From: Mycolicibacterium sp. TY81
GTDB lineage: Bacteria; Actinomycetota; Actinomycetes; Mycobacteriales; Mycobacteriaceae
Assembly (NCBI RefSeq): GCF_018326285.1
Contig: NZ_AP023362.1
Location: 620,001-684,000, forward strand
Length of the DNA stretch: 64,000 nucleotides
Direction of reading: 5' to 3'
Shown piece after piece: positions 44,654 through 53,798 of this stretch; the first letter of the stretch is position 1; every line of letters begins with the position of its first letter. The notes under the pieces are model-generated. The model was not told the origin of the DNA and searched no databases. It worked only from the letters and a program-made list of their open reading frames with translations. The position numbers were made by a program, and so were the translations under genes.

Positions 44654-44917
44654 TCAGACAGGCGTCCCGCGGTTGGTACCCGGCTTCAGGACCAACAGAT
44701 CGTCATGCTCGCGTCGCCGGCAGGCCTCGACAAACTCGATTGCGGCAATCCTGTCAGCCAGAAAAACGTCGGACTGCTCAGCTGAAATCTCGTAGTACTC
44801 TTCATAATCCACTACGCCGTTGCTGACCGGGATCGAGACGTAGAGCCGCCCCGAGTTGAGCTCGGCGCCGATCGAGTAGCGGTCTTCTCTCGAGACGAAC
44901 GTGTCGCTGAATTTCAT
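44654..44917 (-). CDS. Small hypothetical protein of the immunity-like cluster
   Basis: The 87-aa protein starts at ATG 44917, which overlaps the preceding stop (ATGA) and so is well supported. Residues 10-50 contain YSIGAELNSGRLYVSIPVSNG and DYEEYYEISAEQ, then FVEACRRREHDDLLVLKPGTNRGTPV. Proteins of this appearance occur next to polymorphic toxin/immunity genes, but I cannot assign a family name. It is translationally coupled to the immunity-like gene upstream and is probably part of the same cassette. Confidence 0.6.
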   Translation of the reverse strand: MKFSDTFVSREDRYSIGAELNSGRLYVSIPVSNGVVDYEEYYEISAEQSDVFLADRIAAIEFVEACRRREHDDLLVLKPGTNRGTPV

Positions 44918-45336
44918 GGCATGCGCTCGCGGAGTGCCCAACCCGAAGTGTCAATCGAGCTGGTTCGGACGTACTCGACGAGGAGCTGCCCGACTTCGTC
45001 CGGCATCAGCACTTCGTTCTGGTTCACTTCGACCGCGGTGCCGTCCTTTCGAGCAAGCGAAACCAGCGGCCCCTTGTCGCCTAGATGTCCGAGGGTGAAC
45101 AGCGTCCCATTCTCCATCAGTTCCACGGTCAGACCGGCCTGAGTGCCGGTTGTCTGGACGAAATTGTCAGCCGGTTCGACATAGTCGGACGTCTCGTAGT
45201 TCTCGGGCAGCTCGAACACGAGCATGAAGAGCTTTCGCTCACCGATGAGGCTGACGAGATGTTTGAGCTGCATCTCCGCTCGTGCTGGCTCGTCTGAGAG
45301 CATGACCGTGGCGAATTCTCTGACTGCGTACGTCAT
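44914..45336 (-). CDS. Immunity-like protein, paralogue of its upstream neighbour
   Basis: The 140-aa product starts at ATG 45336, overlapping the upstream stop. The pattern LTVELMENG.LFTLGHLGDKG...NEVLMPDEVGQLLVEYVRT....GWALRE aligns by eye with LTVEIKQRD..HRLYTIGRLGDAG...SEVLTATDAIALFQHYYDT...GWSLRE of the next gene upstream. The two are therefore paralogues that arose by duplication. Small soluble acidic proteins in tandem behind type VII toxin genes are typically immunity proteins. The cognate toxin is not identified. Confidence 0.6.
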   Translation of the reverse strand: MTYAVREFATVMLSDEPARAEMQLKHLVSLIGERKLFMLVFELPENYETSDYVEPADNFVQTTGTQAGLTVELMENGTLFTLGHLGDKGPLVSLARKDGTAVEVNQNEVLMPDEVGQLLVEYVRTSSIDTSGWALRERMP

Positions 45337-45863
45337 GGCGCCCGTGTCTCCGGTGGACACCGCTCACCTTCGCCGTATTGTTCCGCGACCGCCGTGTCGG
45401 AGAACTCGGACTGCTCGCGCAGACTCCAGCCTTCGGGGACAGTGTGGGTGTCGTAGTAGTGCTGGAACAAGGCGATGGCATCGGTGGCTGTGAGTACCTC
45501 GGAGGGACGCACCAAATATGTGTTGTCACCGTTCTGAATTGGCTCGGTCTCGGCCCATTCACCTGCATCGCCGAGTCTGCCGATCGTGTACAGACGGTGC
45601 ACACCATTGGCGTCGCGCTGCTTGATCTCGACCGTGAGACGGTCGGGCGCGACGCCGGTCGCTTGTATCCGCTCGTGCGAATAGGGGAATTCGTCGTAAG
45701 GGACTTCCGGACCCACTGGGTAGATCGAGTAGTAGGTGTCCTCGCCGTCGCCGAGGCGATTAATGCCCGCCGCGATTTGACCGGGAATCTCTTCGGTAAA
45801 GATGCTCATGCGCATCTTTGCCCGGTTGGACTCAAGGATGTGCGTCGCCTGTTCGAGTCTCAT
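45333..45863 (-). CDS. Immunity-like protein (paralogous pair, upstream member)
   Basis: The 176-aa product starts at ATG 45863, 8 bases after the upstream stop and behind AAGTAGGCG. It is acidic, soluble and shares its C-terminal half with the 44914-45336 product (G.LGD.G, EVL, GW.LRE). About 40 extra residues lie at its N-terminus and 30 beyond the shared end. It sits directly behind a truncated large protein of the toxin locus, the usual place of an immunity gene. No catalytic motif is visible. Confidence 0.6.
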   Translation of the reverse strand: MRLEQATHILESNRAKMRMSIFTEEIPGQIAAGINRLGDGEDTYYSIYPVGPEVPYDEFPYSHERIQATGVAPDRLTVEIKQRDANGVHRLYTIGRLGDAGEWAETEPIQNGDNTYLVRPSEVLTATDAIALFQHYYDTHTVPEGWSLREQSEFSDTAVAEQYGEGERCPPETRAP

Positions 45864-45870
45864 TTGGCGC

Positions 45871-46670
45871 CTACTTAGCCGCGCTCGGAACCCACTGGTT
45901 CTCCACCCCGTGAACGTCCCGCAGGCGACTCGCGTCCACCACCGCCTCGAACACTCCGGCTTCGACCGGTCCAGCGCCGACGCGCTCGGCATCAGCGGGG
46001 TCATCGCTGAGCAGCAGCACCTCGGCGGTTTCACCCGTGCGACGCAGTATGCGTACGGGGACACCGTCGACCTGAGCCGTGAAAACCCGTTCGAACACTT
46101 CGCATTCCGACAACGGGACGGTCTTGGACCATGCATGGGGGCGAACTCGCTCGAAACCCGTTGGGCCATTCTGGGCAATCGCGGTCAACAACACGGTCTC
46201 TGCAATGACGTCGGCGAAGAACTCCCGGCCCTGCCATCGCGCCAACGTGCCCACTATCGGGCTTGGCGGCCGCCAGCGTTTGGCGCGCACCCAGCCGCGG
46301 CCCGCCCCCGCGTAGTGCGACAAGCACCTCTGCTCGCCGTCGGAACGGATCCGCCAATACTCGGCACCGTGGGAGTAGCGGGTTCGGCTCATGCTCCATA
46401 CCGGTGTTAGTGAGTCGCCGAGTAAGAAGCCATGGGGAAAGGTGGGCCACGGACGCTTCGCCTGGCTCGGCCTGGTCAATGTCGCCGCGCGCGGTTGCTC
46501 AAATCGGACTACATCGACGAACTCGGGCGCGGCGTCAACGCCATACGCGGCCAACAGTTCTGCGGGCGTCATCAGTCCGAGGGCTCTTGAGGCCTCGGCG
46601 ACCATTCCGCCGACTTGGTCGAGTCCGGATTCGACTATGGCGTGAGATATCGGCGCCGCGAGGAGTTTCT
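45871..46670 (-). pseudogene. C-terminal remnant of a type VII toxin-locus protein, truncated by ISL3
   Basis: An ATG at 46605 opens a 244-aa frame, but the same frame remains open upstream to the ISL3 boundary at 46670 (reading APISHAIVESGLDQVGGMVAEAS, plausible coding helix), then meets a stop in the element. The gene thus looks 5'-truncated. The remaining protein has a conserved-looking HGFLLGDSLTPVW, YWRIRSDGEQR, WRPPSPIVG and VFEAVVDASRL series that I cannot place. Because the immunity-like pair follows directly, it may be the tip of a secreted toxin whose secretion domain was lost. On the other side of ISL3 lies an unrelated gene. Confidence 0.55.
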
Positions 46671-47589
46671 GGGCTCTTCACAGATGAGGGTGTAGAGGTG
46701 GTTGGCGCGTCGTTGCCGGGATAGAGGTCGAGGTCTCTCGAAAATGAGGGTTCCTACACTCCTCATCCGAAAGACCTCGACGTGCCTGACGCTACCGGTC
46801 GGGCGGGCTTCGCCTGCGCTGACCTGACGACTTTCTGCCGCCTCGACGAACTTGGGCTGCAGGTGACCGGACAACGCCTTGAGCCCGGCCGTGCTGTGCT
46901 GGCGTGCCGGGTGACCGACGAGGACCGGTGGTGTCGTCGCTGCGGCGAAGAAGGCATCCCACGCGACAGCCTCACCCGTACTCTGGCCCATGAGCCGTTC
47001 GGGTGGCGCCCCACCACACTGCTGGTGACCATCCGTCGCTACCGGTGCGCCGGCTGCGCCCACGTGTGGCGACAAGACACCACCAGGATGGCCGAACCAC
47101 GTGCCAAGCTGTCGCGGCGTGCTCTGCGGTGGGCGCTGGAAGCCATTGTCTGCCAGCATCTATCCGTGGCTCGCATCGCCGAAGCGCTCGCGGTGTCGTG
47201 GAACACCGCCAACAACGCGGTGCTGGCAGAAGGCCGACGGGTGCTGATCGCCGATCCGGCCCGTTTCGACGGCGTGGCGGTGATCGGCGTCGATGAGCAC
47301 GTCTGGCGGCACACCCGTCGCGGTGACAGGTACGTCACCGTCATCATCGATCTCACCCCCTGTGCGTGACGGGACCGGTCCGGCTCGGCTGCTCGACATG
47401 GTCGAGGGTCGCTCAAAAAAGGCGTTTCAGGACTGGTTGGCCGAGCGGCCGCAGGACTGGCGTGACGGCGTGGACGTTGTTGCTATGGATGGCTTCTCCG
47501 GGTTCAAGACCGCTACCGCCGAGGAACTGCCCGAGGCGGCGACGGTGATGGACCCTTGGGTCTGCTGCACGATCAGGTGACAGTTTCGG

Positions 47590-48447
47590 TCACGCGGCCT
47601 GACTGGCCGGTGTGGTCATGATTGCTTCGAATTCGATCGGGGTCAACCGCCCGAGGCCGGACTGGCGGCGGCGCCGGTGGTAGGTGCGCTCGATCCAGGT
47701 GACGATCGCGATGCGGAGTTGTTCTCGGGTGTCCCAGCGGCGGCGGTCGAGCACGTTCTTCTGCAGCAGGCTAAAGAAGCTCTCCATGGCGGCGTTGTCG
47801 CCGGCGGCTCCGACACGGCCCATAGAGCCGACCATCTCGTGTTGATTCAAGGCGTGTACGAATTTCCTTGACCGGAACTGAGATCCGCGATCCGAGTGCA
47901 GAATGCACCCCGCGACATCTCCGCGTCGGGCTACCGCGCTGTGTAGTGCCCGGATGGCCAGTTGTGACTTCATTCGGGAGTCGATGCTGTAGCCGACGAT
48001 CCGGTTGGAGAACACGTCCTTAATCGCACAGAGGTAGAGCTTGCCCTCACCGGTGCGGTGCTCAGTGATGTCACTGAGCCACAACTGATTTGGCCCTTCA
48101 GCGGTGAAGTCACGCTCGACAAGATCGTCGTGCACCGGCGGCCCGACTTTGCCGTTCTTGCCGCGTTTCTTACCAAACACGCTCCACAGTCGATTCTGCG
48201 AGCAGATCCGCCATGCGGTGCGCTCGGCCATCGGCTCGCCGGCATCGCGCGCCTCCTCCACGAGGTAGCGGTAGCCGAACTCCGGATCGTCTGCGTGCGC
48301 GTCGAACAGCGCATTGGCGCGGTAGGCCTCGATGAGTTCGGCCTCGGTGATGGGGTCGGCCAGCCAGCGGTAATACGGTTGGCGGGAGAGCTTGAGTACC
48401 CGGCACGTCACCGCGACGGGGATCCCGTCGGCGGCGAGCTCTTTCAC
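47590..48447 (-). CDS. IS3-family transposase OrfB (DDE integrase core)
   Basis: The 285-aa protein has the HTH_21-like VTCRVLKLSRQPYYRWL segment and the rve core with DDE residues: WLSDITEHRT (first Asp, near residue 126), CILHSDRGSQFRSRKF (second Asp, near 187) and NAAMESFFSLLQKN (Glu, near 223). The last positions end 32 bases from the element terminus. The frame is intact, so the element may be mobile. It catalyses strand cleavage and joining at the two ends. Confidence 0.93.
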   Translation of the reverse strand: MKELAADGIPVAVTCRVLKLSRQPYYRWLADPITEAELIEAYRANALFDAHADDPEFGYRYLVEEARDAGEPMAERTAWRICSQNRLWSVFGKKRGKNGKVGPPVHDDLVERDFTAEGPNQLWLSDITEHRTGEGKLYLCAIKDVFSNRIVGYSIDSRMKSQLAIRALHSAVARRGDVAGCILHSDRGSQFRSRKFVHALNQHEMVGSMGRVGAAGDNAAMESFFSLLQKNVLDRRRWDTREQLRIAIVTWIERTYHRRRRQSGLGRLTPIEFEAIMTTPASQAA

Positions 48448-48752
48448 GAGCGGGTAGACCCTTTTCCCGGCAGATTGGCCTGCGATAAATACGCTGCGGC
48501 CCGACGCAGCACCTCGTTCTCTTGCTCTAGCAGTTTGATCCGCCGTCGGGCTTCGCGCAGCTCACCGGACTCGCTGGCGCTCTTGCCGGGCTTGGTGCCT
48601 TCGTCGATGTCGGCCTGACGGAGCCATTTCTGCAGCGTCATCGGGTGCACTCCGAAATCGGTGGCGATCTGCTCGATCGTTACACCGTCATCGCGGTTGC
48701 GAGCGACCCGGACGACGTCGTCGCGGAACTCGCGGGGGTAGGGCCTTGCCAT
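48444..48752 (-). CDS. IS3-family transposase OrfA
   Basis: The 102-aa protein starts at ATG 48752 (GGATGTCCCC precedes it). Residues 1-60 are a helix-turn-helix DNA-binding domain (YPREFRDDVVRVARN, TIEQIATDFGVHPMTLQKWLRQADID). Residues 65-95 form a leucine-zipper coiled coil (LREARRRIKLLEQENEVLRRAAAYL). It binds the element ends and multimerises. Its stop overlaps the orfB GTG by 4 bases, so OrfB may be made by coupling or as a frameshifted OrfAB fusion, the usual active form. Confidence 0.92.
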   Translation of the reverse strand: MARPYPREFRDDVVRVARNRDDGVTIEQIATDFGVHPMTLQKWLRQADIDEGTKPGKSASESGELREARRRIKLLEQENEVLRRAAAYLSQANLPGKGSTRS

Positions 48753-49380
48753 GGGGACATCCTTCCAGCCCGCCCATGCTGGGCAAGCCAACTCAGATGT
48801 CACCTATTCGTGCAGCAGACCCCTTTCCACGTGGTGCGCCTGGCTGGCAACGCCCTCGATGAGTGCCGCCGCCGGGTGCAGCTGGCGACATGTGGGCACC
48901 GCGGCCGCAAGTCCGACCCGCTCTACACCTGCCGACGCACCCTGCACACCGGTGCCGATCTGCTCACCGACCGCCAGCGCACCCGGCTGGCCGCCTTGTT
49001 CGCCGCCGACGCCCACGCAGAAGTCGAGGCCACCTGGCAGATGTATCAGCGCACCGTGGCCGCGTATCGTGAACCCGACCGCACGAAAGGCCGCACGATG
49101 ATGGCGGCGCTGATCACCACGCTGAGCACCGGCGTTCCCAAGCCGCTGACCGAACTGATCACCCTGGGACGGACCCTGAAGAAGCGTGCCGCCGACGTGC
49201 TGGCCTACTTCGACCGCCCCGGCACCTCCAACGGGCCCACCGAAGCGATCAACGGCCGCCTCGAACACCTGCGCGGATCCGCGCTGGGCTTCCGCAACCT
49301 CACCAACTACATCGCCCGGTCACTGCTCGAGACCGGAGGCTTCCGAACTCAGCTCCTTGCACCTCGGCAGTGAAGAGTCC

Positions 49381-50134
49381 TCAACGCATATTCGACGCGG
49401 CCAGAGCGTCATTGGTCTCGGTCACCGAGAAACGATCGGGGTGCCAGCCTCGGGGGCAGCCAGTCGCGCATCTCCTGCGCACCCAGCCCCATCGGTGTTG
49501 CCCGCGGGTCGTACCCGCCACGAACCCACGCAGCCAATTCCTCATAGCCGCCCAAGCCACCACAATCCTCCGGCGGGCAGGCCATCTTGCCCGCCAGGCA
49601 CACCGGAGCCGAAGGTGGATCATCGAGAACGTCTTCGACCACCAGCACGTGCTCCCATCCGTCGCCGAAGTCGTAGTCATAGAACAACCGGTCGCCCTTA
49701 CCGGAGACCACCTGATCCAGGCGCACACCGTCCTCGACGAGACCGTCGTCGCCTTCGCTGAGATCAAATCTGGTGACGAAGTAGGCACGGGTACGCCGGT
49801 CCGCCCCGACACCGAACTTATGCAGATGACCGTCCTGCCAGCCCATCGCAACCTGCAGCACGTCATGCAGCTCATCGAGCACGAGGTCACCCGGCAGGAC
49901 CAGACGACGCCAGATCGGCGGCTTGGCGTACATCAGGTCGACCCGCACCCGGAAACCCCGCACACGCTCCGGCACAGCTCCCACCTCGGGTGTCGGTTCA
50001 TCGAACACTCCCGCGAACAAATCCCGGCCAGCATCGGCCATCAGCTGTTGCAGCATCGACAGGTCCACACCACCCCCGGACACCGCGCTCTTCCTCTTAC
50101 TCTTCCGCTTCTCCTCCGGCACACACCCAGCCAA
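49381..50134 (-). pseudogene. pRiA4b ORF-3-like protein with a C-terminal frameshift
   Basis: The frame from ATG 50134 runs FRVRVDLMYAKPPIWRRLVLPGDLVLDELHDVLQVAMGW...HLHKFGVG, FYDYDFGDGWEHVLVVEDVL and CPPEDCGGLGGYEEL, the clear signature of plasmid pRiA4b ORF-3-like proteins (also linked to IS1096 TnpR). It stops early at 49409 after a nonsense tail. Removing one C from the C5 run at about 49458-49462 (minus strand) gives ...LPRGWHPDRFSVTETNDALAASNMR, a natural C-terminus for this family, ending at 49381 exactly beside the ISL3 right end. Function of the family is unknown. Confidence 0.8.
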
Positions 50135-50290
50135 CCAGACACCCCAATCACAGGCCGACAGCAGCTGACCGTTCTACACCCTCAATCATGAAGAGCCAGT
50201 TTCTGCAGCACCAGACGTCGATGTACTTGTGTGCGAGTCGCTTGTCTGTCGTTCAATGCGTCGGCCGCCATTCGACGTCTAGGAGGTGCG

Positions 50291-50830
50291 CTATAACTGG
50301 TCACGGATCTTGAGCAGTGGTCTTCCGTCTTCCCGTCGAAACGACTCTTCGATCTCATAGACGGGGGCATGGAGAAGCACGGACAAAAGGGTGAGTCGAT
50401 CGGGCGCCATGAGACGACCGCCGCTGCTTACCGCAATAATCCGATAGGTCGCATCGATCAGAGTATATCGATCGACCCCTTCGAACTCTTGCGAAACTAT
50501 GCGATAGCCATTGCTCGCTTCTTGGACTGCTACAGGTGTTGCCAAGCTCGGCAACGCGCTGATGCTTCTATAGGTGTTTCCAAACCAACCGAATAGAAAT
50601 CGCTCTACGACCGCAAGAGAAGCGCCTGAGAATTCAAATTCCTCGGGTGCCATTCTGTCCGAACAGGTGACCTGCGTCCATCCGTCTGCCATCTCGCGGA
50701 CAAAATATCGGAGTTCGCCGCCCAGATTCCAGAAAATATCGGCTCCGCTACCTGCCGTGTTCCTCGTCAACGAAAATTTGGCAAGGTTCGCCCAGTCTTC
50801 CAGTTCTTGAGAAATAGGCATTGGTATCAA
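50291..50830 (-). CDS. Imm61-like immunity protein
   Basis: The 179-aa product opens ISQELEDWANLAKFSLTRN, then GADIFWNLGGELRYFVREMADGWTQVTCSDRM and ASLAVVERFLFGWFGNTYRS. This series resembles the Imm61 family that protects against type VII polymorphic toxins; the name is from memory of the pattern. It is the second gene behind the TNT-domain toxin. A/T content is higher than in the toxin gene. The start may be ATG 50830 or ATG 50821. It could neutralise this toxin or a former one. Confidence 0.6.
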   Translation of the reverse strand: MIPMPISQELEDWANLAKFSLTRNTAGSGADIFWNLGGELRYFVREMADGWTQVTCSDRMAPEEFEFSGASLAVVERFLFGWFGNTYRSISALPSLATPVAVQEASNGYRIVSQEFEGVDRYTLIDATYRIIAVSSGGRLMAPDRLTLLSVLLHAPVYEIEESFRREDGRPLLKIRDQL

Positions 50831-50843
50831 CTGTCCGTGTCGA

Positions 50844-51413
50844 CTACAGATGGGAAAGGACAGAGTCCGGCATCCCGGCGAGCAACTGGGCGTCCAGCTC
50901 GCCGTAGGTCAGTGGCAATAGATGGTTTACAGGTTGAACGCCGCCGGCCTGCAATATGAAGTACCTGCTGGGATCTGACTTCAGTGAGTACTTCGAAACG
51001 TACTTCTCGAGTGATGTCTGTTGGACGCGTGGGTCTAATCCGGCGTCCTCCCACGCCCACATGATTGGGTCCAGTCGACACGACATTCGGAGGGATTCTC
51101 CGACGTTCCAAATGACGTACTTCCCAGCATCGTCGGCATCGGTGAAGAATCCCGATAGGCTTTCAAGCGGTTCGTTTCGGCGTTCGGTCGTTGCAGTGAG
51201 AACGTTGTATCCGCCGTCGGTCGGCTCGACTATGTATGACGTCCAGTCCGGGTACGGGTATCCCCGCCGTAGGTGCAGACGACCCGCTTCCCATACAGGT
51301 GCATCGCGCGCGGGTTGGTCGGCATATGCGTAGATCTGCCGCCACTTGTCATACCGATTGATCAGCTCCTCCAGTTGCGAGTCGGAGCTAGATTCAGTTC
51401 CTGTCATGTTCAT
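50844..51413 (-). CDS. Immunity-type protein directly behind the TNT toxin
   Basis: The 189-aa acidic soluble protein starts at ATG 51413 (or ATG 51407), 9 bases after the toxin stop. It shows WTSYIVEPTDGGYNVLTATTERRNEPLESLSGFFTDADDAGKYVIWNVGESLRM, a pattern seen in hypothetical genes behind TNT-type toxins. By position it is the best candidate for the cognate antitoxin, which in characterised TNT pairs binds and blocks the NADase. A/T-rich relative to the toxin gene. It is not clearly related by sequence to the 50291 product. Confidence 0.65.
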   Translation of the reverse strand: MNMTGTESSSDSQLEELINRYDKWRQIYAYADQPARDAPVWEAGRLHLRRGYPYPDWTSYIVEPTDGGYNVLTATTERRNEPLESLSGFFTDADDAGKYVIWNVGESLRMSCRLDPIMWAWEDAGLDPRVQQTSLEKYVSKYSLKSDPSRYFILQAGGVQPVNHLLPLTYGELDAQLLAGMPDSVLSHL

Positions 51414-51422
51414 CCCGTGGCT

Positions 51423-53795
51423 TCACTCTCCAGTTGTTTCACGAATCAGACGCCAGAGTTTCAGCTCTTCGACTGACACGGGTCGACCAGTGTCCAAGTT
51501 GATTACCGCCCATTGCTCGGCCCCGCCAGGTTGTCCGAAGGCTGGTTTGGCGGGACCGTATTCAACTCTCCAATTGAGGCCATCAGGTATCGGCCGCCCG
51601 GTTCCGACAAAGGTGTGATAGTCGTTGGCGACTCCAGGCGGCATCGAACGCGTGGAGAGAGGTGCTCCTTCGTCCCCCATGAAACCACCCCCGTTCGAGC
51701 CCAGCCTATCGAGTTGATGTCCGGCGGGAATGCGGTCCGAGACAGACGGTGGCCCATCGAACCCGTTGTTGGGTGCTTGCCTGTCCCAATCCCATTGCAG
51801 CCGGCCTTTGTCGTCGACTGTGGTGAACTCCCGCTTGAATTCTTCTTCAGTCCGGCCCGCCAGCGGGTCATATCCGTCGGTGACGCTGTGCGGCACGCCG
51901 CCTTCGTGAAGCCGGGCGATATCGTCCGCCGGGTTCCTGACGTGCTCAAAGGCGCTCTCGGGTGGGAACCCATAGTCGTGGCCGGCAACGGGAGGGGGAG
52001 GAGTCGAAGGTGGCTCAGGCGGCGATGGGTGATTCTCGACTGGGCCGTCGCCGGCGTGGGGGGATTCTGAAGGCGCACCGGTGTGGTGTTCGCTCGGGCT
52101 GCTGTGATCGACCGGGCCGTGTTCAACGGGCGCCGGAGCGTGTGGCTCGCTGGGCCCCGTCGGCTGCGCCGTATGTGGTGCGGGCGCCTCGTGAGTCGGC
52201 GCTGGCGCAGGCTCCGGCTTCGGAGCCGGAGCTGCCTCGGGCTTCGGTGCAGCAACCGGAGGCTCCACCGGCGCCTTCCCTGCGGCGGTCGGGCCGGGCG
52301 CCGCCTCAGGTACGCCAACCTTGTCGAGATTCTTGGTGATGTTTCCAGCCCTGCTGGCCACCTCTTCTGCTCCCGCAGCAGCCGCGCCACCACGCGACAC
52401 GACTGCACCGGTATCGCGGGCAACAGTCCCGCCCGCGCGAGCCTCTGCCGCACCGACGCGCGCCGCTCCGCCCGCGGCGTCGGCTGCTGGTGCCGCCTCG
52501 CCCACGCCAGGGATGATCATCGATCCGACTTGTGCTGCGTCGTAAGCGAGTCCGCGTAACGGGTGACCGTTCTTGAAATCCTCGACGTCGAGCATCGACT
52601 TGCCGAGATTCATCACGTCGTTGCGGATGTGAGGCTCCGCTAGCGCGAACGGAGCGGTCAATGGATTGCCGACCAGCGCCATTTCGCCCAGCGCCTTGCC
52701 GGTGTTCAACCACGCCTTGCCGGCACCTTCTGGGTCGTAGAGGAAGCGGGTTGGATCAAGCTGGTCGAGACCTTCTGCAGTCTGGGCGACGAATTTGAAG
52801 CCACCTTCAGTGATATCAGCCAGGGCAGTGAAATCCATGGCCAGCACACCGCCGACTTCCTGCCCGAACACCTCGACGAACTCCTTGTTCGCCCAGGCTT
52901 CCAGCTTGTTGGTCAGGCCGTCGAGATCGTTGATGCCTTGGCTGACAGCCTGATCCATGGCGTTGGCTTCACGCTTCATGTTGTTCAGGACGGTGTCGAT
53001 GTCGTGGGCGATCTGCTTGATTTTTTCGATGGGATTGTGGCCCTCGAACATGCCGCCGATGGTGCTGAGAATGCCGCTGGGACTCAATTGGTGGAGCAGA
53101 TCTCGGATGGCGTTCTGCGCGTTCTCGACAGTGGTTGCGAACGAATCGATCTGGGCGGCAAGCGCTTGGGCCTGTTGGTCGATGTTGGTCAGGCCGCCGC
53201 TGATCTCGTTGGCGGCTTTCTGCATCTGTGAGGCTTCGGGAATCTGAAATCCGCCCAAAGTCGTTCCTGTAGCGGTCATTGCGCCCGAACCGCCGCTGAT
53301 AGACGATCCGAAGGTGCGCCATGCGGCGGCCGTCGCGCGCATCTGTGCGGGATCGCCATCCGGCCACACCCCACCGACAAAGGCCTCGACAATGCCCCAC
53401 CCGATCGGGGCGGCGATGGCGCCGCCGAACACCGACGGCACTGCCGGTGCCGAGAACTTTCCGGGATCGCCCGGTTTCGGCACGGGCGACTCGCCGCCCC
53501 CGACCGTTGAGTGGGCGTTCGCGGTGCCGTAGTTGTAGGCCGACATCTGGATGCCTTGCCCCGCACGCCGTGAGGCGTTGACGGCCGACGCTGCCGTGTG
53601 CAGCAACGCGTTCGCCGCATTCGTGTAGCTGCGCGAAAACACGAATGCGGCGGCATCGTGACCGAAGCCGGCTTCGTGCCCGGACAGCGCAGCCGTCAGC
53701 GTCGAGATGGCGCTGGTGACGGCGGTGGATTCAGCGCCGACCGACGCTCCCGCCGAGTTGAGCGCGGTCGGATCGACCGTGATCGGGCCGGTCAC
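51423..53795 (-). CDS. Type VII-secreted polymorphic toxin with C-terminal TNT (NAD glycohydrolase) domain
   Basis: The 790-aa protein has an N-terminal helical region (about 1-350) like the WXG/LXG-type secretion domains, including DLLHQLSPSGILSTIGGMFEG. A proline/alanine/histidine-rich linker spans about 465-600. The C-terminal 120 residues are a TNT/DUF4237 domain: RQAPNNGFDGPPSVSDRIPAGHQLDRLGSN, GDEGAPLSTRSM, YHTFVGTGRPIPDGLNWRV and AFGQPGGAEQW. TNT of Mycobacterium tuberculosis CpnT hydrolyses NAD; the Gln of FGQPGG probably corresponds to its essential active-site glutamine. It follows two WXG100 genes with a 3-base gap and precedes two immunity-like genes. Likely substrates are competitor or host cell NAD(P). 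Confidence 0.85.
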   Translation of the reverse strand: MTGPITVDPTALNSAGASVGAESTAVTSAISTLTAALSGHEAGFGHDAAAFVFSRSYTNAANALLHTAASAVNASRRAGQGIQMSAYNYGTANAHSTVGGGESPVPKPGDPGKFSAPAVPSVFGGAIAAPIGWGIVEAFVGGVWPDGDPAQMRATAAAWRTFGSSISGGSGAMTATGTTLGGFQIPEASQMQKAANEISGGLTNIDQQAQALAAQIDSFATTVENAQNAIRDLLHQLSPSGILSTIGGMFEGHNPIEKIKQIAHDIDTVLNNMKREANAMDQAVSQGINDLDGLTNKLEAWANKEFVEVFGQEVGGVLAMDFTALADITEGGFKFVAQTAEGLDQLDPTRFLYDPEGAGKAWLNTGKALGEMALVGNPLTAPFALAEPHIRNDVMNLGKSMLDVEDFKNGHPLRGLAYDAAQVGSMIIPGVGEAAPAADAAGGAARVGAAEARAGGTVARDTGAVVSRGGAAAAGAEEVASRAGNITKNLDKVGVPEAAPGPTAAGKAPVEPPVAAPKPEAAPAPKPEPAPAPTHEAPAPHTAQPTGPSEPHAPAPVEHGPVDHSSPSEHHTGAPSESPHAGDGPVENHPSPPEPPSTPPPPVAGHDYGFPPESAFEHVRNPADDIARLHEGGVPHSVTDGYDPLAGRTEEEFKREFTTVDDKGRLQWDWDRQAPNNGFDGPPSVSDRIPAGHQLDRLGSNGGGFMGDEGAPLSTRSMPPGVANDYHTFVGTGRPIPDGLNWRVEYGPAKPAFGQPGGAEQWAVINLDTGRPVSVEELKLWRLIRETTGE

Positions 53796-53798
53796 AGG

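Larger units (their letters stand above)
47558..48822 (-). mobile_element. IS3-family insertion sequence inside ISL3
   Basis: The 1,265-bp element has ends GGGTCTGCTGCACGA (47558 and, inverted, 48822) continuing to AGGTGACA. A 3-bp target duplication CTT flanks it (47555-47557 and 48823-48825). Removing the element and one CTT restores GAC-CCT-TTC-CAC in the ISL3 transposase (Asp-Pro-Phe-His). It carries orfA and orfB on the minus strand. Confidence 0.93.
46782..49373 (+). pseudogene. ISL3-family transposase, frameshifted and split by IS3
   Basis: The N-terminal part (from GTG 46782) has the zinc ribbon CRVTDEDRWCRRC...RYRCAGCAHVW, the helix-turn-helix LSVARIAEALAVSWNTANNAV, and GVDEHVWR, the first catalytic Asp. 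At about 47356-47361 an extra C in a C5 run shifts the frame (LTPV reads LTPCA-stop). The frame is then interrupted at 47555 by the IS3-family element. The C-terminal part (48823-49373) resumes FHVVRLAGNALDECRRRVQ and ends with NGPTEAINGRLEHLRG, which supplies the catalytic Glu. It is inactive. Confidence 0.88.
46671..49380 (+). mobile_element. ISL3-family insertion sequence carrying a nested IS3-family element
   Basis: The left end GGGCTCTTCAC...GAGG (46671) and the right end, read inward, GGACTCTTCAC...GAGG (49380) are the GGCTCTTC-type terminal repeats of ISL3. Without the inserted 1.27-kb IS3-family unit it would be about 1.44 kb, normal for the family. The flanks (GAGTTTCT left, TCAACGCA right) do not form an 8-bp target duplication, which points to a deletion or recombination beside the element. 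Confidence 0.85.

Noticed and set aside
45871..46605. The 244-aa frame as a complete gene starting at ATG 46605
   Set aside because: The frame stays open upstream with coding-like sequence to the ISL3 border, so the ATG is probably internal.
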